64,000 nt of DNA from a virus, in IMG/VR virus record IMGVR_UViG_3300010389_002125, positions 1 to 64,000 of that record, one strand, 5' to 3'. The notes under the pieces are model-generated. The model did no database searches, was not told the origin of the DNA, and was given only the letters and a program-made list of their open reading frames with translations. This document shows, piece by piece, positions 24,472 to 33,735 of this stretch. Numbering within the stretch: the first letter of the stretch is position 1; every line of letters begins with the position of its first letter. The position numbers were made by a program, and so were the translations under genes.

Positions 24472-26571
24472 ATGGCTAATACAATTAGAATTAAAAGAAG
24501 GTCTAGCGGTGATTCAGGTGCACCTAGTTCACTTGAAAACGCGGAGCTAGCATTTAATGAAGTAGATGATGTACTTTACTATGGTGAGGGCACCGGTGGT
24601 GCTGGTGGTACCGCTACTTCAATATTGGCCATTGGTGGTTCTGGTGCGTTTATAACAAGATCCACGAGTCAAACCGTTAGTGGTGATAAAACATTTTCTG
24701 GAACACTTACATTTAATGGTGGTAATGACTTTACTTCTGGAACTATTCAGGCCCCTACTCGTACTGCTGGTGATAGCACTACACATGTTGCAACTACAGC
24801 ATTTGTGACAACAGCTTTGGCGGCTGGTAACAATTTAAATGTCGCAGGAGATAATGTTGGCACAACAGGTGGATTCGTAGTTGATCTAGGTGACGGGGAT
24901 GTTCTAACAATTGCAGGTGATGGAACAACTGGAATATCTACTGATGATAGTACTTCTGGAACAGTGCTTATCAGTCTTGATAATACTACCGTTACGGCAG
25001 GTAGTTACGGTTCATCAACTGCAATACCTACCTTTACAGTTGATGATCAAGGTAGACTAACAGCAGCAGGAACTGTAGATGTTGCTACAACATTGAGCAT
25101 TGCGGACGACAATCTTAATAGTGATACTGTTGACCTTTTAAATGATACACTAACATTTTCTGAGGGTGAAGGTATTGACATCACAGTATCTGATAACTCG
25201 GTGACAATATCTGGCGAAGATGCCACAACTACCAATAAAGGTATAGCCTCTTTCGCTACTGCAGACTTTACTGTATCGACTGGCGCAGTAAGTATTAAAA
25301 ATGTTAATCTAACAACTCAAACAACTGGTGACTACGTTGCTACTATTGCTGGAACCACTAATCAGGTAATTGTTTCTGGAGCAGGAACTGAAGGCAGAGC
25401 TGTTACCTTATCTCTTCCTCAAGATATTCATTCTGGTGCTAGCCCGACTTTTGTGGGGTTGACTCTTACAGGTAGTGCTACAATTTCTGGAGATGTTGCT
25501 GTTAATGGTGGGAATATAACTACTACCGCAGCAACCATGAATATAGCAACCTCAAATGCAACCACTATAAATCTTGGGACATCAGGAGCCACTGCTGTTA
25601 ATATAGGTTCTTCGGCTTCTACTGTAACTGTTAATGACGATCTAGATGTTGCAGGTGATACTACTTTAACTGGTGATCTAGCTGTTAATGGTGGAGATAT
25701 AACTACCACTTCTACAACAGGTAATATATTCACCACAAATGCAACTACCTTAAATATCGGAACAACAGACGCAGGTGCTATCAGTATAGGTGCTACAGTC
25801 TCAACCACTACAGTTAATGACGATCTTGTAGTCGGTGGGGACCTTACGGTTCATGGCACTACGACTACAGTTAACTCAACTACTGTAACTGTTGATGACA
25901 AGAACATAGAATTAGGTTCTACAGATACACCTACAGATGCAACTGCAGACGGTGGTGGTATAACTCTTAAGGGTGATACTGATAAGACATTTAACTGGGT
26001 AGATGCGACAGATTCTTGGACTTCTTCTGAGCATTTAGATCTAGCCTCAGGTAAGGCTTATTATATTAATAATGCAAGCGTACTTAGCTCAAATACTTTG
26101 GGCTCTGGTGTTGTAAATTCAAGTCTTGAAACAGTTGGCACAATAAATACTGGCACGTGGCAAGGCACTATAGTCGCACCCACTTATGGTGGAACAGGTG
26201 TCAATAATGGAGCCAGTACAATAACGGTTGGTGGTAACTTAGAATTCTCTGGGGCTTATGCAACAACTATAACTGTTACAGATGCAACTTCAGTAACGAT
26301 GCCAACGACTGGTACTTTGGCAACATTGACAAATACCGAGACACTTAGCAATAAGACAATAACTAACTCAAGCATAGGTTCTGTAGATCCATCTACTGCT
26401 GCTTTCACAACTTTAACAGCTAGTGGTGCAACGACATTGACAGCTAACACCGCATCTAGCTCATATACTACTGGAACTTTAGTTGTTACTGGTGGTGTAG
26501 GTATATCTGGTGCCCTTTATGGTAATAGCTCTGATTTAGAGGGTTTTCTTATAGACGGTGGAACATTCTGA
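24472..26571 (+). CDS. Long repetitive tail/head fibre protein
   Basis: A 699-residue Thr/Gly/Ser/Val-rich protein. It opens [20 protein letters not shown] with [17 protein letters not shown], a widespread N-terminal fibre segment. The middle has two tandem 61-residue repeats, each reading G-D-(V/L)-A-V-N-G-G and ending TVNDDL. Then comes [20 protein letters not shown] with IELGST, a beta-helical fibre motif well known in cyanophage and other environmental phage fibres. The C-terminus ends LIDGGTF with no S74 chaperone or obvious enzyme. It is expected to be a homotrimeric beta-structured shaft. Host-binding specificity cannot be read from it. Confidence 0.85.
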   Translation: MANTIRIKRRSSGDSGAPSSLENAELAFNEVDDVLYYGEGTGGAGGTATSILAIGGSGAFITRSTSQTVSGDKTFSGTLTFNGGNDFTSGTIQAPTRTAGDSTTHVATTAFVTTALAAGNNLNVAGDNVGTTGGFVVDLGDGDVLTIAGDGTTGISTDDSTSGTVLISLDNTTVTAGSYGSSTAIPTFTVDDQGRLTAAGTVDVATTLSIADDNLNSDTVDLLNDTLTFSEGEGIDITVSDNSVTISGEDATTTNKGIASFATADFTVSTGAVSIKNVNLTTQTTGDYVATIAGTTNQVIVSGAGTEGRAVTLSLPQDIHSGASPTFVGLTLTGSATISGDVAVNGGNITTTAATMNIATSNATTINLGTSGATAVNIGSSASTVTVNDDLDVAGDTTLTGDLAVNGGDITTTSTTGNIFTTNATTLNIGTTDAGAISIGATVSTTTVNDDLVVGGDLTVHGTTTTVNSTTVTVDDKNIELGSTDTPTDATADGGGITLKGDTDKTFNWVDATDSWTSSEHLDLASGKAYYINNASVLSSNTLGSGVVNSSLETVGTINTGTWQGTIVAPTYGGTGVNNGASTITVGGNLEFSGAYATTITVTDATSVTMPTTGTLATLTNTETLSNKTITNSSIGSVDPSTAAFTTLTASGATTLTANTASSSYTTGTLVVTGGVGISGALYGNSSDLEGFLIDGGTF
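25489..25854 (+). repeat. Two 183-bp tandem repeats in fibre gene
   Basis: Units at 25489-25671 and 25672-25854 encode matching 61-residue blocks (AVNGG(N/D)ITTT, then NATT(I/L)N(L/I)GT, then TVNDDL). Similarity is clear at protein level and partial in DNA. Unit duplication is a usual route to changing fibre length. Confidence 0.75.
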
Positions 26572-26587
26572 TAAGTAGGTTTTCGTT

Positions 26588-26959
26588 ATGCAATACAATG
26601 AAGGCGTAACGTATGATGAGCCATATTTTCAGTATAACGGCGTAAGGGTAGTTGAACCTTCAACATTTGGACCTACTGCTAGTATATCTAATATAGATAT
26701 ACGTAAAGTTGTAATTCTTCATCCTGAAAGTCTTACTTCTAAGCTTGTTTTTATTGGTGTAGATAAAGTAATAATAGTTACTGGTCAAGAGCAGGTTACA
26801 GAGTCAACAGCTGTAATGACTTTTGAGACTTTTGATAGCGGTTATATAGCGTTTAGTGTTGAAGAGCGGGAAGCCTATGCTATCTCCTCTGCAGAAACTA
26901 TTATTCTAGAAGATAATTCAGCTGGAACAACTGACGTTACTATTATACCAACAGCTTAG
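26588..26959 (+). CDS. Hypothetical small beta-rich protein
   Basis: A 123-residue protein with alternating hydrophobic strands (IRKVVILHPESLTSKLVFIG, then VDKVIIVTGQEQ) and no cysteine or catalytic motif. It lies between the long fibre and the connector gene, with about 15-base spacers either side. It may be a fibre tip/cap or head-surface protein. No family is recognised. Confidence 0.65.
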   Translation: MQYNEGVTYDEPYFQYNGVRVVEPSTFGPTASISNIDIRKVVILHPESLTSKLVFIGVDKVIIVTGQEQVTESTAVMTFETFDSGYIAFSVEEREAYAISSAETIILEDNSAGTTDVTIIPTA

Positions 26960-26971
26960 AATAGAGGAATT

Positions 26972-27874
26972 ATGTCGACACAAAAAGTCTTGGTAAATGA
27001 TACGGTTAGGATTAGGGTTCGATTTGTAGATATAAACCCTAGTACTGGTGAAGAAGAGGATTTGAATCCTATATCTGTTGTTGTTGAAATAAAAGATTCT
27101 TCTGGAAATGTTGTTATAGACGAGGATGCAGATCCACAAGAAGATGCGTCTTCTTTTTATTATGATTTTATTCCAACTTCTGCTAGTGAATATAATGTAA
27201 AGTTCTCTGGTATTTTAGATAACGGTAATACTGTTATTGTACAGCAAAAGCTTTATGTTAGTACGACTACTGAAACTTATCAGCCCTTAGTTACATTGGG
27301 TGCAGATGAGCATATAGTTTTTGCTGCAGATGTTGATCCTCTTTATGTCGATCCTGATGAGCTCCTTCCTTACTTTCCGGATGCAACTTTGTTGGAAATA
27401 GGTGAGATTGTTCATATGTATTCCGAAGAAGTTAAGAAGTTGTATAAGCTTAGGAATGACCAGGATGTTTCCGAGTTGCCGACTATAGTATATGATTATA
27501 TTAAAGCTGCTACAGCGTGTGATCTTACTAGGACTTATGGCTTCGGTGGTGATGATGAAATGTCTATAACATTGGGAGATCTTTCTATTAACAATAGGAA
27601 CGTTCCCAGAAATACTGTAACGAGAGATAATGCTTCCACCTGGTGTCAAATATCTGCAGCTTTGAGAAAAGAGTTAATATCCGCTAAGGTTGGGCCAAGA
27701 TCTATTGTTCCAAGAGGTGTTCCTGGTGAAAGTATTGGTACTTCTGGAGGTGTTAAGGATCCCGAGACTGGCAAGATTGTGTACCTTTCGGATAGAGAGC
27801 TGTACGGTCCTGGAAGGCAGCCTCCTAGAGATAAAGACCAAATGCCGCAGAGAGATTTAAGAAGTTATGATTGA
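26972..27874 (+). CDS. Head-tail connector (adaptor) with N-terminal Ig-like domain
   Basis: A 300-residue protein. Residues about 5-95 form an Ig-like/BppU-like sandwich (VLVNDTVRIRVRF, then PISVVVEIKDSSGN). Residues about 115-240 are helical (YVDPDELLPYFPDA, then IVYDYIKAATACDLTRTYGF) and contain MSITLGDLSINNR, a pattern like the gp6/gp15-type adaptors that bind the underside of the portal. The C-terminal tail is Pro/Arg-rich. It overlaps the next gene, a head-closure candidate, so the pair likely builds the neck. The role is inferred from motif style and gene order. Confidence 0.72.
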   Translation: MSTQKVLVNDTVRIRVRFVDINPSTGEEEDLNPISVVVEIKDSSGNVVIDEDADPQEDASSFYYDFIPTSASEYNVKFSGILDNGNTVIVQQKLYVSTTTETYQPLVTLGADEHIVFAADVDPLYVDPDELLPYFPDATLLEIGEIVHMYSEEVKKLYKLRNDQDVSELPTIVYDYIKAATACDLTRTYGFGGDDEMSITLGDLSINNRNVPRNTVTRDNASTWCQISAALRKELISAKVGPRSIVPRGVPGESIGTSGGVKDPETGKIVYLSDRELYGPGRQPPRDKDQMPQRDLRSYD

Positions 27875-28235
27875 TGTCAGGAGAACTTTTAGGCAGATAT
27901 TGAAACAATGGGGCCATGATGTTCACATTCAAAGAATCTTAAGTAATGGAAATTATTCTGATAAATTAGAGAGGGTAACAACAAGGCAGCTTGGACAAAC
28001 TGGTGCTTTGAATGCAAATTCGGTTCAAGAATTAGAAGCAGGAGTTTTTACTAAGTATGATGCAGTTTATTATTTTGAATCTACTGTTAATCCTAAAGAA
28101 GGTGATAGAATCTATGAGTCTGTATCTGTTAAGGTGAATAAATCATCAACTCGATTTAGAATAGATACCGCAACTGGAATTAGAGGTAGGCTCGGTAAGA
28201 TTGATTACTGGATAGTTGGAGCCACAAGAGAATGA
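27867..28235 (+). CDS. Head-closure/neck protein candidate
   Basis: A 122-residue protein overlapping the connector gene by eight bases. It opens RTFRQILKQWGHDVHIQRIL, a WGHDV element I associate with small head-closure proteins following adaptors in contractile phages. The second half is a beta barrel-like series (VYYFESTVNPKEGDRIYESV, then DYWIVGATRE), as expected for the SPP1 gp16/lambda gpFII-type fold that plugs the filled head. The sequence family is not certain; the position strongly supports it. Confidence 0.7.
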   Translation: MIDVRRTFRQILKQWGHDVHIQRILSNGNYSDKLERVTTRQLGQTGALNANSVQELEAGVFTKYDAVYYFESTVNPKEGDRIYESVSVKVNKSSTRFRIDTATGIRGRLGKIDYWIVGATRE

Positions 28236-28242
28236 GACTAAA

Positions 28243-29835
28243 ATGATTAAGGTATATAATAATCAAAAAGTGAATTTTAAGTTTGTTTTTGCGTCAGAAC
28301 TTAATATATATAATCCGCTGTCTCTTTCTACTCCTAAAGAGGTAATTATAAATGTTTATAGAGGTGATGGAACGTCTGGTTCTGTAGTAGCTGGTCCTTT
28401 TTCTTCAGTTTATCAAGATTCTGAGGTTAATGAAGATTCTTTTATATCCGAAAGCGTTTATGGTGAGATTGTTTTTTCATACAGAATCCCTACTACTCTT
28501 TTTGATGGATCATACACTGTACAGGCTACAGTAGAGGGCCCGGATGGGCGCTTATTGAGGTCTTACTCTTATTTTCAGGTGGCTAAAACAGAAACATCTT
28601 TATCTCCTGTTGTAATGTCGAATAATACTAGTTCAGTGGTCAATTATAGACCTGAGTATAAGCAGCTATTAAGAACTAACCACAGCACACTGCTTCTGAT
28701 AGGGCACGCTGATGGTGTTGAATTGAATCAACCTTTTAGAGTTAGAAGTATTCAACATGCTATTGATTCACTTGGTGCAGATTTTAACTCTCCTCTTTTG
28801 AGAGGAATATTGAACGCTTATGCAGCCGGTGCAACTGACATGGTGGCTTGTGCGGCAGCTCCTATGTATGAGTATGTTGACGACTTTAACTACAGACTTC
28901 AGTCTGGAAATGTTTTTGATTACCAGGGTAATTCTTTAAGTAAAACATTTTATCAAAGATACTATGAAAGACTAGAGGATACATATGCAGCGATTGGTGA
29001 ATTGGATTTTATAGATGTTGTTACCCCTTTGCAGGCATCGATAATAAGAACAGATAGCTATGACTTTATAAGTCAGTTAGCTCAGTATTGTTATAATTTC
29101 AATGTTAATACTGGTTTTGTTCAGATGGGTGTTATTGGTTCTAGGACTAACGGATTTAATTCTTTAGATGTTGATTTAATGGAACAAAACTCAGTTCTAA
29201 AAGATAAGCTTACCACTTACTCTGGTGGCTTGGTATCTTCTGATGTTGGTAGGTTTGTGGTCCCTATTTATGGAGAGTGTCTGTATAGTCATCCTCAAAT
29301 AAGATACACCTACGTTGACTCAGTTGCTGCATCGTACGCAGCGATGCTGGTTTCAAATAATTTAGGAACTTCTTTAATAAGAAAAAGAGTTCCTGGAGCT
29401 ATTTCTGCTTTTGGTTCAGATTTAAGTCATTCTGAATACTCAAGACTGGATGATCTTGGTGTTAATACCATTTATAGGGGCAAGAAGACTAAGAGAAATA
29501 TTGATTTTGAGGTGTATGTTACGAATGATTATACGCTAGCAAGAGCTGGAAATACTTTGCAGAAGGCGCAGCAGATGAGGTTAATGGCTAAATTAATTAA
29601 TGAAGTAAAAGTATATGCGTCTCAAGCAATTGGGCGATTATCTTATGACGCAGCTAGTGATAAGGTTAGAAATATGTTAGACAATTTAGTATCGGATGGC
29701 GCGATAAACGATTACAGTTTCAATGTTAGTACTGATCCGTTAAGAATTGGATATCTAATATTTGACATAGAAGTTTTGTCTTCTTTAGGTCTTAAGAAAA
29801 TAGATTTTTCTTTGTCAGCAGGTCCGGGGGCATGA
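28243..29835 (+). CDS. Sheath-fold protein with N-terminal Ig-like domain
   Basis: About 530 residues from ATG 28243; an upstream in-frame TTG at 28216 is possible but would overlap the previous gene by 20 bases. Residues 1-110 are an Ig-like/BppU-type sandwich (KVNFKFVF, then YTVQATVEGPDGRLL). From about 150 the chain follows tail-sheath logic: LRGILNAYAAGATDMVACAA, FYQRYYERLEDTYAAIG, VVTPLQASIIRTDSYDFI, then GRFVVPIYGE and the C-terminal TNDYTLARAGNTL arm with VKVYASQAIGRL. A separate canonical sheath gene follows about 1 kb later, so this is a second sheath-like protein, plausibly the cap or first ring joining sheath to neck. Confidence 0.75.
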   Translation: MIKVYNNQKVNFKFVFASELNIYNPLSLSTPKEVIINVYRGDGTSGSVVAGPFSSVYQDSEVNEDSFISESVYGEIVFSYRIPTTLFDGSYTVQATVEGPDGRLLRSYSYFQVAKTETSLSPVVMSNNTSSVVNYRPEYKQLLRTNHSTLLLIGHADGVELNQPFRVRSIQHAIDSLGADFNSPLLRGILNAYAAGATDMVACAAAPMYEYVDDFNYRLQSGNVFDYQGNSLSKTFYQRYYERLEDTYAAIGELDFIDVVTPLQASIIRTDSYDFISQLAQYCYNFNVNTGFVQMGVIGSRTNGFNSLDVDLMEQNSVLKDKLTTYSGGLVSSDVGRFVVPIYGECLYSHPQIRYTYVDSVAASYAAMLVSNNLGTSLIRKRVPGAISAFGSDLSHSEYSRLDDLGVNTIYRGKKTKRNIDFEVYVTNDYTLARAGNTLQKAQQMRLMAKLINEVKVYASQAIGRLSYDAASDKVRNMLDNLVSDGAINDYSFNVSTDPLRIGYLIFDIEVLSSLGLKKIDFSLSAGPGA

Positions 29836-29836
29836 A

Positions 29837-30793
29837 ATGGTAATGAGGTATAATACTTTTCCTAACTTTTCAGAATGGAATAGATTTCCTAAGAATCCTT
29901 TAGTGGCACCAGGGTTTAGTAGAACTAATTCTGAAGGTGTGGAAGAAATATATTCTGGAGCTTTAAGTTATCTGGAATTCGTACAAATAGTTAAAAAAGT
30001 TTGGGAAGAACTTCATCCAGAAATCATAATGATTCCCTATAATCCAAACAGAGATATAAGTACATCTTACAATGAAACTGTTGCAACAACTACATCTGCA
30101 AATGTTCCAGGACTTGTTCCATCAGATTATCCTCCAATAACTATTGGTTACTCATTGGAGTTAAGAAAGCCTCATACTATGGACCCAAAGCCAAGAATGA
30201 GGAATCAAATGATTGACACTCAAGATAGATCTATAACTATTTATGGTCAGAAGTTTCAAAATATTGTTAGTTTCACAGTAATGGCTGAGGTTGGAACATT
30301 TTTTGGTCCCAATAAAGACCAGGTTTTAGATGACCAAGATGCTTCTGTTGTGGTTGATCAAATCATGGAAGAATTTGAATATTTTATGGTGGAGCATACT
30401 CCTATATTTAAAGCAGCTGGGGCGTCAGATTTGGTTTATGCAAGAAGGGTTTCTGACTCGGATCTAAATAAAGATGGTAAGGATATTCTTCAAAGACAAG
30501 TTATGTATATGTTAACAACAGAAAAGACTTATGCAATCGAGAACGCTAGGATTCAAAAAGTTGCTGTTGATGTAAGAACTTGGCTGAAAGACGCGTATTC
30601 TGCGACACCATCTTATCAGGTTGACGAAGTTGGGTCTGAAGAAATTATTAGAGATTCTGAGACATATACTAGAGTTAACAGTATAGATAACGATGGGCAT
30701 CCAACATATGAGGTTATTTCAGATTCAGAACTGATAATTAGAGACCATTTTCAAATGTCAACACCTGATGATTCTGCCACTCCAAGTAGCTAA
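29837..30793 (+). CDS. Tail terminator/neck protein candidate
   Basis: A 318-residue protein. The start is 29837 or the in-frame ATG two codons on; GGGGG at 29826-29830 serves either. The core includes PRMRNQMIDTQDRSITIYGQ with FQNIVSFTVMA, and then VVDQIMEEFEYFMVEHTPIF followed by LVYARRVSD. This resembles tail-terminator proteins of large contractile phages, which cap the tube and sheath below the neck. The C-terminal third is acidic and flexible. It lies between the two sheath-type genes and is followed by a 118-base gap carrying a promoter candidate. Confidence 0.65.
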   Translation: MVMRYNTFPNFSEWNRFPKNPLVAPGFSRTNSEGVEEIYSGALSYLEFVQIVKKVWEELHPEIIMIPYNPNRDISTSYNETVATTTSANVPGLVPSDYPPITIGYSLELRKPHTMDPKPRMRNQMIDTQDRSITIYGQKFQNIVSFTVMAEVGTFFGPNKDQVLDDQDASVVVDQIMEEFEYFMVEHTPIFKAAGASDLVYARRVSDSDLNKDGKDILQRQVMYMLTTEKTYAIENARIQKVAVDVRTWLKDAYSATPSYQVDEVGSEEIIRDSETYTRVNSIDNDGHPTYEVISDSELIIRDHFQMSTPDDSATPSS

Positions 30794-30842
30794 ATCTTTG
30801 TATAGAAATATATATATTTTTTTTTGAAAAAAGTATGGATGG

Positions 30843-30869
30843 TTGTTTTTATAAGTTCTTCGTTACTAT
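30843..30869 (+). promoter_or_regulatory. Candidate late promoter upstream of sheath gene
   Basis: The 118-base gap before the sheath gene is very AT-rich, with a run of ten T at its start. It holds TTGTTT (30843-30848), TTATAA (30849-30854) and, nine bases later, TACTAT (30864-30869), 42 bases before ATG. The TTATAA-N9-TACTAT layout equals that upstream of the protease gene. Confidence 0.42.
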
Positions 30870-30911
30870 ATTTAAAGATTCATAATCCTTAGCTGGAGGT
30901 CTTAAAACAAT

Positions 30912-32156
30912 ATGGCTATACCTGGAGTAACTACAACAATTAGAGATCGTTTTTATACGGTTTCAAGAAGCGATTCGCCAACTGGACCTAGAGTTGTCGC
31001 TATCGCAAAACGCTCAACCGTTGATGGCACTGGTGACATACAGGATCTTGACGTAGTTAGAGCATTAAATGAAGCAGATGTTATAACTGCTTTTGGCGAC
31101 GGTTCCGATCTTCACAGAGCATTTGTGGAGTTGGTTACATCTGGCGCTGAAAGAGTTTACCTTGTCCCTCTTCCAGAAGACACTGATTTTGATCATTCCA
31201 CTGGAGCATTAACTTCTTCTTCGCATGGTGGTGATGTTTTCGATGCAGCCTTTGCTGCAGCTGAAGCTGCTATTCCTGACATTATTGTCGCTTGGGGTAG
31301 AGGCGGTCACCCAGATGACTGGGAAGATCCAGCTACTCCGTCAAACGATGCAGAGTTTGGCTTCCATGCGGACAATAGTCCAACTGTAACTTCTAACTGG
31401 GCATACAAAGTTGGCGCAGCATGTAAGACAATCTCGGAAAATACAAACCCCTGCATAGGCGTTATTGGCGTGAAGCCATATTATGGTACAGCTGAGAAGA
31501 TGACTCCTGGTCAAACATCAACACATTTGACATTGGATAAATTGCCTGATAGAGATGGTAGTGATTTATTCAAATCTGTCGGGTCATATATTACAGTGGT
31601 TGCTGGTGAAGTTAAGCCTATAAATTACACGTCAGGTGGTACAGATTTTGGGTATTCAAATGCGGCGTGTTCGCTTGCTGCAACAATGAGCACTCTTCCT
31701 TCTTACACCTCGTTGATTAATAAGCCACTTTACAATGTTGAGTCAGTTCGCTACTCTCCAACTAGAACACAGCAGGCCAACTTGGCTTCGAAAGGTGTAA
31801 ATCCTGTTATAATAAACTTTAACAAGGTTGCCGTTTTCGGTGAAAGTCTTACTTTTGCTCAGACTACGTCTGACTATACTCGTTTGACAACAAAGAGAAT
31901 TATTGACGATTCGACTAGCATTGTTAGACAGGTCTGCCAAAGATTTATTGGTATGCCTTCAAATGTTCAGACCAGAAATGCTATGGAAACAGCTATTACT
32001 TCTGGTTTGCGTGGTATGCAGTTACGCGGTGCAATCCTTTCGAGCGATTTTACTGTTACTTACATACCAAATGAGAACAAGGCAATTATCGACCTTGTTT
32101 TGACACCCGCATTCGAACTTAAGAATATCGAAGTTCGAGTAGCAATAACATTATAA
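30912..32156 (+). CDS. Tail sheath protein
   Basis: A 414-residue contractile sheath subunit. It opens MAIPGVTTTIRDRFYTV, the usual N-terminal sheath arm. A GPRVVAIAKRSTV strand and ADVITAFGDGSDLHRAFVEL follow, then VTSGAERVYLVPLP. The C-terminal half has SYITVVAGEV, then RLTTKRIIDDSTSIVRQVCQ and FIGMPSNVQTRNAMETAI, and the end strand FELKNIEVRVAITL that links neighbouring rings. GGAGGT precedes ATG and codon use is more GC-rich than in neighbours, as expected for an abundant protein. It is compact compared with T4 gp18 (659 residues) and lacks its extra surface domains. Confidence 0.9.
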   Translation: MAIPGVTTTIRDRFYTVSRSDSPTGPRVVAIAKRSTVDGTGDIQDLDVVRALNEADVITAFGDGSDLHRAFVELVTSGAERVYLVPLPEDTDFDHSTGALTSSSHGGDVFDAAFAAAEAAIPDIIVAWGRGGHPDDWEDPATPSNDAEFGFHADNSPTVTSNWAYKVGAACKTISENTNPCIGVIGVKPYYGTAEKMTPGQTSTHLTLDKLPDRDGSDLFKSVGSYITVVAGEVKPINYTSGGTDFGYSNAACSLAATMSTLPSYTSLINKPLYNVESVRYSPTRTQQANLASKGVNPVIINFNKVAVFGESLTFAQTTSDYTRLTTKRIIDDSTSIVRQVCQRFIGMPSNVQTRNAMETAITSGLRGMQLRGAILSSDFTVTYIPNENKAIIDLVLTPAFELKNIEVRVAITL

Positions 32157-32189
32157 TAGCCTACATAAAATACCGATTGGAGGGTAAAA

Positions 32190-32864
32190 ATGGCTGAAGG
32201 AGATAACGTTCAGAAATATCTGAACACTTACACAACTTTCTCTGGTGCAGATATTGTTGCCACTTTTGGTGGCGTTGAAATTGGTGCTCTTTCTGGTATC
32301 ACTTTCTCAGTCACTAGAGAAAAAGCTCCCATATACACTATGGGTTCACCTAATCCTCGTTCTTTCTCAAGGGGTAAGAGGGGTATCGCTGGTTCGTTAA
32401 TCTTTACGGTTTTCGATAGACCAGCTCTCTATAAGATGATAGCAGAGAATGCTGACACAAATAGAAGTCAATGGTTCTACACTAGAAGCCATAACACAAT
32501 TCCGGGTGACAGCAATCACTCAAGAGGAATTGTTGATTCTGAAAACTATGGCACTGGTGTATCTAGAAAGCTTCCTTACTACGCTGATCAGATTCCACCT
32601 TTTGATATCACTATTACCTTTGCTAACGAGTACGGTCAGGCCGCTGTTCGTTCAATATACGGAGTTGAGCTGCTCAATGAGGGCTCTGGTGCTTCGATGG
32701 ATGACATCGTGATAGAAGAGACAATGACTTATGTCGCTAGAGAGCTTGGGCCTATGTTCACGCTTGATATCGACAATTCAGCTGGTGTAGATAATTCTGG
32801 TTTAATTAACGAGAGATTTACCTCAACAATAAATGACGGTCAAGGTTCAATTTATCAAGACTGA
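32190..32864 (+). CDS. Tail tube protein (main)
   Basis: A 224-residue protein forming the inner tube. Key block: FSGADIVATFGGVEIGALSG with ITFSVTREKAPIYTMG, then FSRGKRGIAGSLIFTVFDRP, and later PPFDITITFANEYGQAA followed by ELLNEGSGASMDDIVIEETM. These are two beta-hairpins plus the central GSLIFTVF strand typical of myovirus tubes. GGAGG precedes ATG and codon use is enriched for C-ending codons. It follows the sheath directly, and a strong terminator follows it, so sheath and tube form a high-expression unit. The next two genes are diverged relatives. Confidence 0.88.
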   Translation: MAEGDNVQKYLNTYTTFSGADIVATFGGVEIGALSGITFSVTREKAPIYTMGSPNPRSFSRGKRGIAGSLIFTVFDRPALYKMIAENADTNRSQWFYTRSHNTIPGDSNHSRGIVDSENYGTGVSRKLPYYADQIPPFDITITFANEYGQAAVRSIYGVELLNEGSGASMDDIVIEETMTYVARELGPMFTLDIDNSAGVDNSGLINERFTSTINDGQGSIYQD

Positions 32865-32901
32865 TAGTATTTTAAGTGCCTAGGCGCTGTTTAGCTTTAA
32901 G

Positions 32902-32938
32902 AGATGCACGGGGGTTGTCCCCCGTGCATCTTTATTTA
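32902..32938 (+). terminator. Rho-independent terminator after sheath-tube unit
   Basis: AGATGCACGGGGG (32902-32914), loop TTGT, then CCCCCGTGCATCT (32919-32931) form a perfect 13-bp stem followed by TTATTTA. This is the clearest intrinsic terminator in the window. It separates the abundant sheath and tube from the lower-copy tube-like genes. Confidence 0.9.
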
Positions 32939-32952
32939 AGGAGATAATATAA

Positions 32953-33735
32953 ATGGATTGGGTAATTAGAAGAGGGCAAAACCCTGATCAAGCAACAGCT
33001 ATTGTTGATACACCTATGAATGTAGACTCTAGTTTAGCTGACTATGATCAGATGAATTATAATACCAGTCAGATATCTTTTTCTGGCGCTGATGCAGTTG
33101 CCACTATTATTATTCCCACTATTGGTTCAGATGGGTCAGTTACTGGCCCTGGGGAAGTTGTGGAGCTGGGTGAGATTCAAACACTATCTTATTCCATGCA
33201 CAGGGAGAATTCTCCAATTAGAACTTTGGGGCATGTTAATCCTCGTGGTTTCATAAAGGGTGGAAGAACGATTGCAGGAAGCCTAATTTTTACTGTTTTT
33301 AATGAATATGTATTTTATAGGCTTTCTCAGTACAAAGATCTCTTAGCAAGAAGAAACGGTTTTTTTGCACCACTTGCTGATATGTTGCCACCGTTTGATA
33401 TTGTTGTTTCATTTTTTAATGAATATGGAAATATGTCTAAAATGAAGATATTTGGTGTTACTATAGTTGATGAAGGTCAAACATTATCTATAGATGACTT
33501 AATTATAGAACAAACATACACGTATATGGCAAGAGGGATTCAGCCTATGGTTCAGATGGTTTCCCCTCATGAGAAGTCAGATTCTGATAATCCTGATAGC
33601 ACTAAAGACCCTAGAGTTGTTGAAAGACAGTTAAATATTCAATATAATATTTTTGGTGATCAAGTCGTAGATGACTTAACGAAATTGTATGAATCAAATA
33701 TGATAGATAAGGTAGTTCCACCTAATGTCCGCTAA
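32953..33735 (+). CDS. Tail-tube paralogue 2
   Basis: A 260-residue protein with the same block order as the main tube: SFSGADAVATIIIPTIG, then IQTLSYSMHRENSPIRTLGH with VNPRGFIKGGRTIAGSLIFT, then PPFDIVVSFFNEYGN and EGQTLSIDDLIIEQTYTYM. Differences are a longer N-terminal arm, an insertion in the first hairpin and a C-terminal extension. AAGGAG precedes the ATG, but codon use reverts to the AT-rich norm, suggesting low copy number. It is likely a tube-initiator, adaptor or terminator ring rather than the shaft. Confidence 0.85.
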   Translation: MDWVIRRGQNPDQATAIVDTPMNVDSSLADYDQMNYNTSQISFSGADAVATIIIPTIGSDGSVTGPGEVVELGEIQTLSYSMHRENSPIRTLGHVNPRGFIKGGRTIAGSLIFTVFNEYVFYRLSQYKDLLARRNGFFAPLADMLPPFDIVVSFFNEYGNMSKMKIFGVTIVDEGQTLSIDDLIIEQTYTYMARGIQPMVQMVSPHEKSDSDNPDSTKDPRVVERQLNIQYNIFGDQVVDDLTKLYESNMIDKVVPPNVR

